Below, piece by piece: positions 10,226 through 20,469 of a DNA stretch of 64,000 nt. The stretch is from Methylotenera sp. GTDB taxonomy: Bacteria; Pseudomonadota; Gammaproteobacteria; Burkholderiales; Methylophilaceae. The position numbers and the translations under genes are program-made. The notes beneath the pieces are model-generated. The model made no database searches. It saw only the letters and a list, made by a program, of their open reading frames with translations, and was not told where the DNA came from. The stretch lies in the NCBI GenBank assembly GCA_030693535.1, contig JAUYAL010000064.1, forward strand, positions 170,400-234,399, written 5' to 3'. Position 1 is the stretch's first letter; each line of letters begins with the position of its first letter.

Positions 10226-11725
10226 ATGATTAACAGTAGCCTAAAACAGCTTGGCGATATGCTCCAAGCAAAGAAGATTTCTAGTGTGGAGTTAACACAA
10301 ACTTTTCTTGACAGAATTAAGCTTTATAACCCAAGTATTAATGCTTATATCGCACTAGATGAAGTAAAAACATTAGCGCAAGCAAAAGCAGCAGATGCGC
10401 GTATCTCAGCTGGAAATGTTGCCCCATTGACAGGTATTCCTATCGCGCAAAAAGACATCTTTTGTGCAAAAGGCTGGCCAACCACTTGCGGCTCCAAAAT
10501 GCTCGCTAATTTCGTTGCACCTTATGATGCTCATGTCATTACTCAGTTTGATATAGCGGGTGCGGTGAATTTAGGCAAAACTAATATGGATGAATTCGCG
10601 ATGGGTTCATCCAATGAAACTTCATATTTTGGCGGCGTTAAAAACCCTTGGAGTTTCAATCGTGTGCCTGGTGGTAGCAGTGGTGGTAGTGCGGCGGCGG
10701 TGGCGGCGAGGCTTTGCGCTGCGGCTACGGGAACTGACACCGGGGGTTCAATCCGCCAGCCAGCATCTTTATGTGGTTTTACAGGTTTGAAGCCAACTTA
10801 TGGCGCAGTTTCTCGCTACGGTATGATTGCCTTTGCATCATCGCTAGATCAAGCAGGCCCGATGGCAAAAAGTGCAGAAGACTGCGCGCTGATGATGAAT
10901 GTGATGGCGGGTTTCGATGAGCGTGACTCGACTAGCTTGAATCGTGAAAAAGAAGACTATGCCCGTAGCTTGAATCAACCTTTAGCTGGTTTAAAAATTG
11001 GTTTGCCAAAAGAATTTTTTGCTGAAGGCTTAGATGCAAGCGTGGGTAAAGTGATTGAAACCGCAATTGCAGAATATAAAAAACTTGGTGCTGAAATTAT
11101 AGAAATATCACTGCCAAATACAGGTTTATCAATACCTGTTTACTACGTATTAGCGCCAGCAGAAGCTTCAAGTAACTTATCACGTTATGACGGCGTGCGT
11201 TACGGTCACCGTGCAGCTGAATATACTGATTTGATGGACATGTATAACAAAAGCCGAGCTGAAGGTTTTGGCGCGGAAGTGAAACGCCGTATTTTGATTG
11301 GTACTTATGTATTAAGCGCCGGTTATTACGATGCTTATTATCTAAAAGCTCAGAAGATTCGCCGTTTAATTGCACAGGACTTTGTCGAAGCTTTCAAAAA
11401 GTGTGATGTAATCATGGGGCCAGCGGCGCCTTCAACTGCATTTAAATCAGGTGAAAAAGTGGATGATCCAGTCGCCATGTACTTACAAGATATTTACACT
11501 ATATCTACCAATTTAGCAGGCTTGCCGGGCATGAGTATACCAGCGGGCTTTGCGCAAAGTGACGATGACGTATCGCTACCGGTTGGTTTGCAAATTATCG
11601 GCAATTATTTTGATGAAGCGCGTATGTTAAATGTTGCGCATCAATATCAACTAGCGACAGATTGGCATACCATTATTCCAAATTTGGACAAGCCAAACTT
11701 AGTAATGCCACAAGGAATTGAATAA
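10226..11725 (+). CDS. gatA: Asp/Glu-tRNA(Asn/Gln) amidotransferase subunit A
   Basis: Amidase subunit releasing ammonia from glutamine. The amidase-signature Ser-cisSer-Lys triad region is present: PIAQKDIFC (Lys near residue 77), the Gly/Ser-rich [14 protein letters not shown], and [17 protein letters not shown] with the nucleophile. 499 residues, slightly longer than average but within the family range. The stop overlaps the gatB start by one base (TAATG), so the two subunits are translationally coupled. Nothing odd. Confidence 0.97.
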   Translation: MINSSLKQLGDMLQAKKISSVELTQTFLDRIKLYNPSINAYIALDEVKTLAQAKAADARISAGNVAPLTGIPIAQKDIFCAKGWPTTCGSKMLANFVAPYDAHVITQFDIAGAVNLGKTNMDEFAMGSSNETSYFGGVKNPWSFNRVPGGSSGGSAAAVAARLCAAATGTDTGGSIRQPASLCGFTGLKPTYGAVSRYGMIAFASSLDQAGPMAKSAEDCALMMNVMAGFDERDSTSLNREKEDYARSLNQPLAGLKIGLPKEFFAEGLDASVGKVIETAIAEYKKLGAEIIEISLPNTGLSIPVYYVLAPAEASSNLSRYDGVRYGHRAAEYTDLMDMYNKSRAEGFGAEVKRRILIGTYVLSAGYYDAYYLKAQKIRRLIAQDFVEAFKKCDVIMGPAAPSTAFKSGEKVDDPVAMYLQDIYTISTNLAGLPGMSIPAGFAQSDDDVSLPVGLQIIGNYFDEARMLNVAHQYQLATDWHTIIPNLDKPNLVMPQGIE

Positions 11726-13188
11726 TGGAATGGGAAGTTGTCATTGGGTTAGAAACTCACACTCAATTAAGAACCAACACGAAGATTTTTTCCGGAGCGT
11801 CCGTAAAATATGGAGCAGAGCCAAATACACAGGCTTGTGAAGTGAGCATTGCCTTGCCAGGTGTATTGCCGGTGCTAAATAAAGAAGCTGTACAGTGTGC
11901 CATTAAGTTTGGCTTGGCAATCAATGCACATATTGCACCTCGCTCAGTATTTGCACGTAAAAATTATTTTTATCCTGATTTGCCAAAAGGCTATCAAATT
12001 AGCCAGTTTGAGTTGCCTGTTGTCGGTAAAGGCGCTGTTACCATACAAGTGCCAGCCGTTGGTAAAAATGCTGCTTATGAAAAAGTTGTGAATATTACGC
12101 GGGCACATTTGGAAGAGGATGCAGGTAAGTCGGTACATGATTTAAAAAATAATGGCGCCGTTGAGGGTATGAGCGGTATCGATTTGAATCGCGCAGGTAC
12201 ACCATTGTTAGAAATCGTGACTGAACCAGATATGCGCTCTGCGGCTGAAGCAGTGGCTTACGCTAAAAAACTACATGAGCTAGTACAATGGATAGGCATT
12301 TGCGACGGCAATATGCAAGAAGGCAGCTTTCGCTGTGATGTAAACGTATCAGTGCGTCCTAAAGGCACTGAAAAACTTGGAACGCGTCGCGAAATTAAAA
12401 ACCTCAATTCTTTCAAATTCATGACTCAAGCGATTGAGTATGAAACCCGCTGGCAAATTGAAATGCTAGAAGATGGTGGAAAGATACAGCAGGCAACGGT
12501 TTTGTTCAACCCAGATACTGGCGAAACACGCGCTATGCGCAGCAAGGAAGAAGCGAACGATTACCGCTACTTCCCAGATCCTGATTTGTTGCCATTAGTG
12601 ATTACAGAAGCGGACAAAGACGCTGTAAAAGCCCAGATGCCAGAACTACCAGAAGCGATGAAAGCGCGTTTTGAGGCACAATATGCTTTGTCTAGCTACG
12701 ATGCAAACGCCCTGACCACTTCACGTGATTTAGCCAACTATTTTGTTGCAACCATTGATGCCGGTGCTGATGCAAAACAATCGGCAAACTGGGTAATGGG
12801 GTCACTGACCGCCAAATTAAATGCAGTTGATACAAGTATTAGCGAATCACCTATTAGCGCACAGCAACTTGCACAGTTGTTAAAACGCATTGGCGATAAC
12901 ACGATTTCAAACAATGCAGCCAAACAAGTGTTTGAAGCAATGTGGAATGCTGAAGGAAGTGTTGACGACATTATTGCGGTTAAAGGCTTAAAACAAGAGT
13001 CAGATAGTGGTGCTATTGAGGCGATTATTGATGAGGTGCTCAAAGCAAATCTCGCCATGGTTGAAGAGTTTAAAGCAGGTAAAGAAAAAGCCTTTAATGC
13101 GCTGGTAGGTCAAGCCATGAAAGCCTCAAAAGGTAAAGCCAACCCTACACAAGTCAATGATATGCTGAAGAAGAAGCTTACGGTTTAG
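11725..13188 (+). CDS. gatB: Asp/Glu-tRNA(Asn/Gln) amidotransferase subunit B
   Basis: Kinase/tRNA-binding subunit that activates the misacylated tRNA for amidation. The 487 residues show the GatB core ([13 protein letters not shown], then [17 protein letters not shown], and the [17 protein letters not shown] motif) and the C-terminal YqeY-like tail domain ending in NDMLKKKL. Presence of a full GatCAB suggests that Gln-tRNA and/or Asn-tRNA is made indirectly in this organism. The 3' end overlaps the convergent DUF4124 gene by 11 bp. Confidence 0.97.
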   Translation: MEWEVVIGLETHTQLRTNTKIFSGASVKYGAEPNTQACEVSIALPGVLPVLNKEAVQCAIKFGLAINAHIAPRSVFARKNYFYPDLPKGYQISQFELPVVGKGAVTIQVPAVGKNAAYEKVVNITRAHLEEDAGKSVHDLKNNGAVEGMSGIDLNRAGTPLLEIVTEPDMRSAAEAVAYAKKLHELVQWIGICDGNMQEGSFRCDVNVSVRPKGTEKLGTRREIKNLNSFKFMTQAIEYETRWQIEMLEDGGKIQQATVLFNPDTGETRAMRSKEEANDYRYFPDPDLLPLVITEADKDAVKAQMPELPEAMKARFEAQYALSSYDANALTTSRDLANYFVATIDAGADAKQSANWVMGSLTAKLNAVDTSISESPISAQQLAQLLKRIGDNTISNNAAKQVFEAMWNAEGSVDDIIAVKGLKQESDSGAIEAIIDEVLKANLAMVEEFKAGKEKAFNALVGQAMKASKGKANPTQVNDMLKKKLTV

Positions 13189-13870
13189 TAACTAATGCCG
13201 CCTCAGGTTTAGTGCCAGCTTCTGCAGTATTATTTTTAAGGGCAATGAAACGCATTTTGTCGCGGTCAAAACGTTGACGAGTTTCTTCCATCGCTGTTTT
13301 ACGTTGATTGATTTGTATTTCTGTTCTTGCAAGTGCAGCTTTGTTGTTTTTAATGTCCGCGCTTAAATCGACTGGGATCGCTTTATTCTTTTTAATAAAT
13401 TTATTAGCAATACTTTGATTTTCTGTCAGTTTTTTAAAGCTATTTTTTTTCTGTAATTGCAGATTTTCAATCGCAATGATGTCTAGTTGTAAGTTACGAT
13501 CACGTGCTAAGTCTATCTCATTGGCATTAGTAAAAGCATCAAGTAGTGCTTTGTCTTTTTTATTTTGAGCCAGCTTAGCCGCATCTATCGCCTGATCTTG
13601 AACGCTGACGGGCTTATAGCGCTTTAATGTAACACCTTGCTTGCTAATTTCTGAGCTTTCACGATTTACATATTGAGCAGGCACATTATCTCCATAGTGA
13701 GTAACGCCTTTATCATCCTTCCATTTCACAATTGCACTATGTGCAGGGGATGAAAAAGAAGCAACTAAAATTAGTACACAACACAGACTTACATAAAAAA
13801 TTTGGCGTTGAATGTCTTTCGATGCACCATTAGCGCCGTCATTGATATACATTTCTTGCAAGATATTCAT
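13178..13870 (-). CDS. DUF4124 domain periplasmic protein with coiled-coil tail
   Basis: The 230-residue protein has a signal-like hydrophobic segment (about 24-44, ending SSPAHS-A). A short DUF4124 domain follows ([21 protein letters not shown]), a small beta-hairpin module common in betaproteobacterial envelope proteins and of unknown function. The remainder is Lys/Asn/Gln-rich and predicted helical or coiled coil. The start is uncertain: a Met at residue 7 would also leave a signal peptide. It is convergent with gatB, and the two stops overlap by 11 bp. A second DUF4124 protein lies at 54259-54789. No enzymatic motif is visible. Confidence 0.8.
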   Translation of the reverse strand: MNILQEMYINDGANGASKDIQRQIFYVSLCCVLILVASFSSPAHSAIVKWKDDKGVTHYGDNVPAQYVNRESSEISKQGVTLKRYKPVSVQDQAIDAAKLAQNKKDKALLDAFTNANEIDLARDRNLQLDIIAIENLQLQKKNSFKKLTENQSIANKFIKKNKAIPVDLSADIKNNKAALARTEIQINQRKTAMEETRQRFDRDKMRFIALKNNTAEAGTKPEAALVTKP

Positions 13871-13911
13871 TTTTTATGAACGTAATCCTTATAACCTAGT
13901 GGATGTAAACG

Positions 13912-14580
13912 TTAATTTACACCATATTGTTGGCGATATGCGCTAACCGCATGCAAATTTTGCGCCATATCTTGTTTAATTTGTAAATATTTTAATAAAT
14001 CACTCAGATTTGCAATAGTGCAAACAGGTATTTGATGGTTTTTGATAACTTCTTGCACTGCAGATAGCTCACCTAAACCCTTTTCTTGCCGATCTATAGC
14101 AATAGCTACGCCACATGCTGTGCCGCCATTAGCGGTAATCAGCGTAACAGACTCACGCACTGATGTTCCTGCCGAAATTACGTCATCTATGATGAGGACT
14201 CGGCCTTTTAGAGGGCTACCGACGATGACACCACCTTCGCCGTGGTCTTTTGCCTCTTTGCGATTATATGCGTAAGGAATATTACGCCCATCTTTTGCAA
14301 AAGCAATCGCGATGCTGGCTGTTAAGGTAATGCCTTTATAGGCCGGGCCAAAAAGCATGTCAAACGCTATGCCAGAATTTTTAATCGCCGTAGCGTAAAA
14401 CTCTCCTAATTTCATCAAACTTTCGCCATCATTAAACAAACCTGCATTAAAAAAGTAAGGGCTCAAACGGCCTGCTTTGGTTTTAAATTCGCCAAAGCGT
14501 AAAACCTCTTTTTTAATAGCAAATGCGATAAAATCTTGCCTGAATTGGTCAGACTGCCCAGTAGTGTTTTTGTTGCTCAT
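13912..14580 (-). CDS. pyrE: Orotate phosphoribosyltransferase
   Basis: Makes orotidine 5'-phosphate from orotate and PRPP in pyrimidine synthesis. The type-I phosphoribosyltransferase motif is clear: VLIIDDVISAGTSVRES (about residues 128-144), with the two acidic residues of the PRPP loop. The family segment AYNRKEAKDHGEGG also matches. Length 222 is normal. It is divergent from xth with only 29 bp between starts, so promoters must overlap neighbouring coding DNA. The sequence is otherwise unremarkable. Confidence 0.96.
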   Translation of the reverse strand: MSNKNTTGQSDQFRQDFIAFAIKKEVLRFGEFKTKAGRLSPYFFNAGLFNDGESLMKLGEFYATAIKNSGIAFDMLFGPAYKGITLTASIAIAFAKDGRNIPYAYNRKEAKDHGEGGVIVGSPLKGRVLIIDDVISAGTSVRESVTLITANGGTACGVAIAIDRQEKGLGELSAVQEVIKNHQIPVCTIANLSDLLKYLQIKQDMAQNLHAVSAYRQQYGVN

Positions 14581-14609
14581 ATCAAGTTAATTATATTAAG
14601 GATTAAGTT

Positions 14610-15416
14610 TTGAAGATTATATCGCTAAACCTCAACGGCATACGCTCTGCAACAAATAAAGGCGTTCAAAAATGGCTACAAACGCAAAATGCAGACGTAG
14701 TTTGCATGCAAGAAATCAAAGCCCAACAAGCCGATATGACGCCAGAAATGCTCAATCCCCCCGGCTATTATGGCTATTTTCATTACGCAGAAAAAAAAGG
14801 CTATAGCGGCGTAGGTATTTACTGCAAAACAAAGCCAGATGAGGTGATTGAAGGATTAGGCGGCTCAAATGGTGGCGTACAAGATATTGATAGCGAAGGG
14901 CGTTATCTAGAGTGCCGCTTTGATAATCATCCAAGCTTGGGTAATTTGAGTGTGATTTCACTCTACCTGCCAAGCGGCTCCAGTGGAGAGGAACGCCAAG
15001 CCTTTAAATTTAGCGTGATGACGCGCTTTATGCTTCACATGCAAACGCTGATAAAAAGTGGTCGCGAAATCATTATCTGCGGCGACTGGAACATCGCACA
15101 TAAAGAAGCTGACCTTAAAAACTACAAGGGCAACAAGAAAAACTCAGGATTTTTGCCAGAAGAGCGCGCATGGCTGACGACTTTATTTGACGAAGTTGGC
15201 TGGGTAGATGTTTACCGCACTATGCACCCCAACACCACAGATGAATGCTATACATGGTGGAGCAATCGTGGCGCAGCGTATGAGAAGAATGTAGGCTGGC
15301 GGTTGGATTATCAAATAGCCACGCCAGCAACGGCGGCAAAATCGATTTCAACTTGTGTTTATAAGGCTGAGCGCTTTAGTGACCATGCGCCTTTGATTGT
15401 TGAGTATTTGGACTAG
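14610..15416 (+). CDS. xth: Exodeoxyribonuclease III / AP endonuclease
   Basis: Base-excision-repair nuclease that cuts at abasic sites. 268 residues of the exonuclease-endonuclease-phosphatase fold: metal ligand Glu35 in MQEIKAQ, the GDWNIAHKEADL loop (where E. coli has a related GD-N motif), and the closing SDHAPLIVEY with catalytic His. The start is TTG at 14610, supported by AAGGA about 8 bases upstream and by the family opening MKIISLNLNGIR. A full-length, normal member. Confidence 0.94.
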   Translation: MKIISLNLNGIRSATNKGVQKWLQTQNADVVCMQEIKAQQADMTPEMLNPPGYYGYFHYAEKKGYSGVGIYCKTKPDEVIEGLGGSNGGVQDIDSEGRYLECRFDNHPSLGNLSVISLYLPSGSSGEERQAFKFSVMTRFMLHMQTLIKSGREIIICGDWNIAHKEADLKNYKGNKKNSGFLPEERAWLTTLFDEVGWVDVYRTMHPNTTDECYTWWSNRGAAYEKNVGWRLDYQIATPATAAKSISTCVYKAERFSDHAPLIVEYLD

Positions 15417-15726
15417 AACTTATTCAAACTAACTTACAGCTTGTTAGAAATTGGAGTGAAAATGGATACGAATTCTTAAGAAAATTGATGTAACAAGACG
15501 ACAGCTTGTCACAGTAGTGCGACTGCTTTTTGATGAATGAGGATAGCGTCTCAATTTTCTCGTTAGTAGCAAATGCATGGGCGGTAATCGGAAACAAGAG
15601 CCTCTTGCCGAAAACTCCCATGAAGCTTGCGCTGCTTGGCGCGGTAGCAGGGGAGAAGAAGTCAAAGGCATGATGTTATGAAATGCCCTGCGACCCACAT
15701 GGATATTAGCTTGCAGAGCAGATGAT
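15417..15726. other. 310-bp gap between xth and EamA gene; possible decayed coding DNA
   Basis: No confident gene. On the minus strand two long overlapping frames stay open (about 15444-15698 and 15424-15621), giving Ser/Arg-rich or Cys-containing peptides I do not recognise. A weak stem (GGCAT 15668 region with ATGCC) is the only structure noted. It may be a gene remnant or an intergenic repeat; the sequence alone does not decide. There is no T-run terminator for xth. Confidence 0.3.
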
Positions 15727-16590
15727 TTATGATCTTTTGTAGCTGATTTTACTAAATATCATCAAGCCACCCGCTACAATAATCAACATGCCGATTAAAC
15801 TTATAAAATCAGGCGTGTGGTCAAAAAAGACATAGCCGATTAAGCCTGCAAATAATAGTTGTATGTATGAAAATGGCGCGAGTGTTGAGGGTTTTGCATG
15901 TAGGTAAGCTTTGGTCATCCACAAGTGACTGACGAGTGCTGATACGCCAAGTAATACCATTAATAAAGCAAAGTATGGTGTGGGTGTTTTCCAAAAAAAT
16001 GGCAGTAGCAGGCTTGTTACCAGCACGCTGACTACTCCGCTGATAAAGTTTGTGGTGCTGGAGCTATCGGTATGGTTAAGTTTGCGGGTAATGATTTGGT
16101 ATAGGCTGAACGAGAATGCTGCGCCAAGCGCTAGCAGTGCAACTGGGTGGAACATGCTACCACCGGGTCGCACGATGAATAAAACTCCAATAAAGCCAAT
16201 CGCCACGGCTACCCATTGCAAACGCTCAATGCGCTCGCCCAAAAGCGGGCCAGACATTGCAGTGACTAATAATGGGCTGAGGTAAATAATGGCGGTGCCT
16301 TCTGCTAGTGGAATATAGTGAAGCGCGCTGATGAACATTAAATTGGTATTGGCCATGCACAAGCCGCGAATAATTTGCAGTTTGGGTTTTTTGGTGGCGA
16401 ATAAAGTGCGATATGATGGTGGTCTTAATACAGTCAGCATCAGCGAAATATGCACCATATACCTTACCCATAGCACCATGACGACTGGGTAAAAATTGGT
16501 GAGGTATTTAGATAGCGCATCACTACTTGCAAACAAAAACACGGCAACACAGAGGAATAAAATACCTTTTTGAGGGTGGTCGATGTTCAC
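15727..16590 (-). CDS. EamA/DMT-family transporter
   Basis: Inner-membrane protein of the drug/metabolite transporter superfamily. The 287 residues carry about ten hydrophobic segments arranged as two EamA repeats. The first is seen at LCVAVFLFASSDALSKYLT with YIPLAEGTAIIYLSPLLVTA, the second at ALGAAFSFSLYQIITRKL with PFSYIQLLFAGLIGYVFF. Substrates of such proteins vary (amino acids, nucleotide sugars, metabolites) and cannot be assigned here. It stands alone on the minus strand. Confidence 0.9.
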   Translation of the reverse strand: MNIDHPQKGILFLCVAVFLFASSDALSKYLTNFYPVVMVLWVRYMVHISLMLTVLRPPSYRTLFATKKPKLQIIRGLCMANTNLMFISALHYIPLAEGTAIIYLSPLLVTAMSGPLLGERIERLQWVAVAIGFIGVLFIVRPGGSMFHPVALLALGAAFSFSLYQIITRKLNHTDSSSTTNFISGVVSVLVTSLLLPFFWKTPTPYFALLMVLLGVSALVSHLWMTKAYLHAKPSTLAPFSYIQLLFAGLIGYVFFDHTPDFISLIGMLIIVAGGLMIFSKISYKRS

Positions 16591-16698
16591 TTAGCAACGC
16601 TATATTTAATTTTGAAACTTATTCTATCTTAAATCCTTATCAATTATTGTGTTGAATTTGCTGTCAACGAGTGATTCTTTATTAAACTACACTTTGTA

Positions 16699-17490
16699 TT
16701 AAGAACAAAAGGGCAAAGCTAAACTCTGCAAAATCTCACCGGTATTATTATCTTGCGCAAATATCACAACGCCTGCATGCCTACCTTTCAATTCTGATTT
16801 TAGACTGAAATTTTTTGCAAATTCATTTTGGTTGTTAAGTTGATAGGCACCAAAGAAATTACGTACCACATAATCGTGCTTAAGTTCGCGACCATTGTTT
16901 TCACCTGCTTTCACATGGCTGACTAATTTATTTTCATAGATTGCTACAAAAATATCCACATTTTTAATATCTGCAGGGTTAACAGCTTTGGCGCTGGCTT
17001 GCAGTGTAATTTCACCATTGTTTTGCGTAATGGCTTCTAGGCTTAAGTTGGCGCGCGAAGCTAATTTCTGGTTGGCAGCTATTGCTTGATTTAAGCGCGA
17101 TTCGTCTGAGCCTCTAAAATCACGTCCATTTAATAAAAATTGAGGTGTGTACACGTAGCCAGCACCTGCAAAAGTAGCAGTTTTGCGTTGGCGATCAGAA
17201 TATTCAGCTTTGGAGAATTTATCTTTCCAGCCAATGTAATCCCAATAATCCACATGAAAAGCTAACGGAATCACTTTTTTAGGGTCGGATTTCAAACCGC
17301 TTAGCCATTTATCTGCAGGAGGGCAACTACTACAACCCTCAGATGTGTACAACTCAAGTAAAGGTACTGTTAATGCACCACTCTTGGCGTTGCATTCTGC
17401 GGCAATTACAGATTTCGACACAAAAATTAATACAATAAGTGTAATGAGATGAAGAGTAGGGAAAAGATTTCTTTGATGAGCTATTAACAT
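16699..17490 (-). CDS. DUF1223 secreted thioredoxin-like protein
   Basis: The 263-residue protein has a signal peptide (about 1-30, ending SVIAAEC), then the DUF1223 signature LLELYTSEGCSSCPPADKWL. The CSSC pair (Cys53/Cys56) sits where thioredoxin-fold proteins carry their redox cysteines. A further family stretch is FHVDYWDYIGWKDKFS, followed by TPQFLLNGRDFRG. The function is unknown; a periplasmic redox role is inference. It is divergent from the M48-like gene with 167 bp of AT-rich DNA between them. Confidence 0.9.
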   Translation of the reverse strand: MLIAHQRNLFPTLHLITLIVLIFVSKSVIAAECNAKSGALTVPLLELYTSEGCSSCPPADKWLSGLKSDPKKVIPLAFHVDYWDYIGWKDKFSKAEYSDRQRKTATFAGAGYVYTPQFLLNGRDFRGSDESRLNQAIAANQKLASRANLSLEAITQNNGEITLQASAKAVNPADIKNVDIFVAIYENKLVSHVKAGENNGRELKHDYVVRNFFGAYQLNNQNEFAKNFSLKSELKGRHAGVVIFAQDNNTGEILQSLALPFCS

Positions 17491-17657
17491 AAGAATTTTC
17501 TTTGAGTAATAGACAATTGGTCGCGCGTCATCTGAAAAACTTACACATCAATCTACATTTCATTACTATTTTATTTTAAAAATTTTAATATTCTTTAGTG
17601 GCGCTCTACTTTAATATGCACTAACTTTTTACACATATACCAATTTATATAAATTTA

Positions 17658-18530
17658 ATGACCTTTAAATTCTATAATTATTTTGCATTGTCAATACTAT
17701 TGACATTCAATTGCAATGTTATGTCTGCGCAAGAGGTTGATACAAAAGCTAAGCTAGCGCAGAGTCCGCCAGCGACCATCAGCAATATTTATTCAGATAT
17801 TGATATGCGTGTGCGCCTTGCTACTAAACCTAATGCAAAAGCTTGTGAAGGTGATTCATGTGCTGTAAACAGTACATTTGATGCGCTAGTGACAGAGTTA
17901 GGCGGTCGTTTGGCGGTGACTGCATTTAAAACGTACCCAGACCTTAAGTACAGAATCAAAGATTTTACATTTGTCGTTGCGGATAAAAAAGAGCCTGGCA
18001 TGGCATCAAACGGGGCTGGCAAGATTGTTCTTTTCAGGGGAATTCAAAATTTAGAACTCAGTGAAGAAGCAGTCAGTTTTATTCTAGCTCGAGAAATGGG
18101 GCATGTGATTGGCCGACATCATAATAAAAATACGTCAACCAAAATTATATTTTCGGTTTTGGCTGGTGTTTTGTTTCCAGCAGTTTCCCTTTTAAGCGCT
18201 TCAAACGTGGCTGCGCAAGCGACTACAACTGCTGTAACGAGTATTGCTTCAACAGCCACTTCATACATAGGGTCTGAAGTGGCCATCTCTAAAATTAAGC
18301 CAAGTCAGCTGATTGAATCAGACAATATTGCTATTCATTTATTAGATGCCCAAGGCTGGGATATGCGCTCGGTTGAAAGTATTTTACAAATTGAAGAGGC
18401 GGTGACGAACGGATGGTTAAAAGACTTGCATGACACTTCGCGACGCCTCAATAGCCTAATTGTTAGAGAGGATATGGCGAGAGATGTGGACATTAAATCA
18501 ATGGGGAATGAGCTTAAAACTGCCCAGTAA
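17658..18530 (+). CDS. M48-like secreted protein with degenerate zinc motif
   Basis: The 290-residue protein begins with a signal peptide (about 1-24). The middle resembles the M48 zinc peptidase fold: an SEEAVSFILAREMGHVIGRHH helix followed by a hydrophobic, Ala/Thr-rich segment (about 163-205) and an ESDNIAIHLLDAQGWD helix. In active M48 enzymes the helix reads HExxH; here it is REMGH (Arg145-Glu146-Met147-Gly148-His149), so the first zinc-binding His is replaced by Arg. It is therefore probably inactive as a canonical peptidase or uses altered chemistry. Neighbours give no pathway clue. Confidence 0.75.
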   Translation: MTFKFYNYFALSILLTFNCNVMSAQEVDTKAKLAQSPPATISNIYSDIDMRVRLATKPNAKACEGDSCAVNSTFDALVTELGGRLAVTAFKTYPDLKYRIKDFTFVVADKKEPGMASNGAGKIVLFRGIQNLELSEEAVSFILAREMGHVIGRHHNKNTSTKIIFSVLAGVLFPAVSLLSASNVAAQATTTAVTSIASTATSYIGSEVAISKIKPSQLIESDNIAIHLLDAQGWDMRSVESILQIEEAVTNGWLKDLHDTSRRLNSLIVREDMARDVDIKSMGNELKTAQ

Positions 18531-18559
18531 GAATAGCTAAGCTAATATCTCTTTAATCT

Positions 18560-19846
18560 TCAAAGCCTTTTAGTTGCGTCACTCCAAGGCGCCACTTTTA
18601 ATAACAGCAACATGCCAGGAATAGCTAAGAACGTACACACATAAAAGAAATTTTCCCAACCGAGGCTTTCTACCATGTTGCCCGTCATTGCATTAAATAC
18701 CGAGCGTGGAACGGCGGATAAGCTGGTAAATAAAGCGAGCTGAGTAGCAGTGTAAATTGGGTTCGTTTCACGCGCCATGTAGGCAACATAGGCTGCAGTA
18801 CCTAATCCTACGCCAAAGGCCTCCGCACCAATGACGATGGCTAACATGCTACGTTCAGCAGCGCCAATCGTTTCAAAGGGACCTGCGTGGGCAAGCCATG
18901 CAAAGCCTAAAATAGTGACTGCTTGCGCGATACCAAATATCCATAAGGCGCGATTCACACCCAGTTTGAGCATCCATAATCCGCCTACAAAAGCACCTGC
19001 AATTTGCATTAACAAGCCGCTACCTTTAGCAATGGCGCCAATGTCACTTTTTGAAAAGTGCATGTCTAAGTAAAATGGTGTGGCGAGCGCGGTTGCCATA
19101 CTGTCGCCAAGTTTGTATAGCAAAATAAACAAAAGCACCAGCATAGCGCTCTGCAAGCCTTGGCGACCGATAAACTCTTTAAACGGCTCAACCACAGAAG
19201 CATATAGCGTTTTGGGTGCGGCAATGGTGCTAGATTCTTTAATCATCAGCGTCATGATAATGCCCGGTAACATAAACAGCGCGACGATCCAAAATACGGA
19301 TGACCAAGGCAAATGGTCTGCCAGAATCAACCCTAGCGAACCTGGTACAAGACCTGCAATGCGGTATGCGTTCACATGGATGCTATTACCTAAGCCTAAT
19401 TCATGATCACTTAAAATTTCACGGCGATATGCGTCAATCACAATATCTTGGCTGGCGGAGAAAAACGCAATTATGGTTGAAATAATGGCGATGGTGGTGA
19501 TATCAAGTTTTGGTTCATAAAAACCATACGCAACCATGCCGAAAAAAAGCGCAATTTGAGTAATGAGCATCCAGCTACGACGCCTTCCGAGTGGCGCGAT
19601 AAGATTGTATCTATCCATCAGCGGCGCCCATACAAACTTCCAAGAGTATGGTAGCTGTATAAAGGCAAACGCCGCAATTGTTTTGAGATTCATGCCTTCA
19701 GAACGGAGCCATGCTGGTAATAGTTGCAAAAGCAAATACAATGGTAAGCCAGAAGTAAAGCCTAAAAAGATGCAGATGAGCATTTTCTTGCTCATGAGCG
19801 ACTGCCATATAGAAGATTGCATGACTGGTTGTAGGTCTGGCTGCAA
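18560..19846 (-). CDS. ampG: AmpG-type muropeptide permease (MFS)
   Basis: Inner-membrane importer of anhydro-muropeptides for cell-wall recycling, by homology. The 428 residues contain 12 or more hydrophobic segments. AmpG-like signatures are FLGFTSGLPLYLLLQLLPAWL at the start, the PYSWKFVWAPLMDRY loop, SASQDIVIDAYRREIL, and YVAYMARETNPIYTATQLALFTSL. It begins 5 bp after metW ends and is collinear with metX-metW, an association seen in other betaproteobacteria although the pathways are unrelated. The substrate is inferred from family. Confidence 0.88.
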   Translation of the reverse strand: MQPDLQPVMQSSIWQSLMSKKMLICIFLGFTSGLPLYLLLQLLPAWLRSEGMNLKTIAAFAFIQLPYSWKFVWAPLMDRYNLIAPLGRRRSWMLITQIALFFGMVAYGFYEPKLDITTIAIISTIIAFFSASQDIVIDAYRREILSDHELGLGNSIHVNAYRIAGLVPGSLGLILADHLPWSSVFWIVALFMLPGIIMTLMIKESSTIAAPKTLYASVVEPFKEFIGRQGLQSAMLVLLFILLYKLGDSMATALATPFYLDMHFSKSDIGAIAKGSGLLMQIAGAFVGGLWMLKLGVNRALWIFGIAQAVTILGFAWLAHAGPFETIGAAERSMLAIVIGAEAFGVGLGTAAYVAYMARETNPIYTATQLALFTSLSAVPRSVFNAMTGNMVESLGWENFFYVCTFLAIPGMLLLLKVAPWSDATKRL

Positions 19847-19851
19847 AGGTA

Positions 19852-20469
19852 CTAGCTTGCTTTTAGTCGATACATCGCTAAATTACCTAATAAATTAGGC
19901 ATGAAATTCACCGCTTTAGTATCAGTAATCACGCAACGTTCTAATATCATAATTTTATTATTCTTACAAAATTCGTCAAAATCGTTAATGGTGCAAAGAT
20001 GGACGTTTGGAGTGTTATACCATTGATAAGGCAGTGTCTTAGAAACAGGCATGCGTCCGCCAGTAATTTGTATGCGATTGCGCCAGTATCCAAAATTAGG
20101 AAACGTGACGATAATTTCTCGACCAACGCGCAACATTTCATGCACAATTTCTTCAGTTTTATGCATGGCCTGTAACGTTTGTGAGAGAATTACCGTATCA
20201 AACGACTTATCTTCAAAGCCCGATAAACCGTCTTCTAAATCCATTTGAATCACGTTACTACCATTTTTCATACAAGCTAGCCAGTTTACATCGTCCTTTT
20301 CTACGCCATAGCCTTTAACCTCTAAGCCGCTCCGTAAAAACTGTAGTAGCTCACCATCGCCACAACCTAAGTCGAGTACTTTTGAACCAAACTTCACCCA
20401 ACCAGAAATGATTGCAAAATCTTGTCTGAATTTCTGAGTAGAATTTGTAATATTTACATTATTTTGCAT
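19852..20469 (-). CDS. metW: Methionine biosynthesis protein MetW
   Basis: SAM-methyltransferase-fold protein of 205 residues that accompanies MetX; recent work on the family indicates that MetW activates or partners with homoserine acyltransferase. Motif I is [15 protein letters not shown] (about residues 34-48), followed by [14 protein letters not shown] and later [13 protein letters not shown], all typical. Its start lies inside the 3' end of metX (11-bp overlap), consistent with coupled translation of partners. Normal length. Confidence 0.95.
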   Translation of the reverse strand: MQNNVNITNSTQKFRQDFAIISGWVKFGSKVLDLGCGDGELLQFLRSGLEVKGYGVEKDDVNWLACMKNGSNVIQMDLEDGLSGFEDKSFDTVILSQTLQAMHKTEEIVHEMLRVGREIIVTFPNFGYWRNRIQITGGRMPVSKTLPYQWYNTPNVHLCTINDFDEFCKNNKIMILERCVITDTKAVNFMPNLLGNLAMYRLKAS

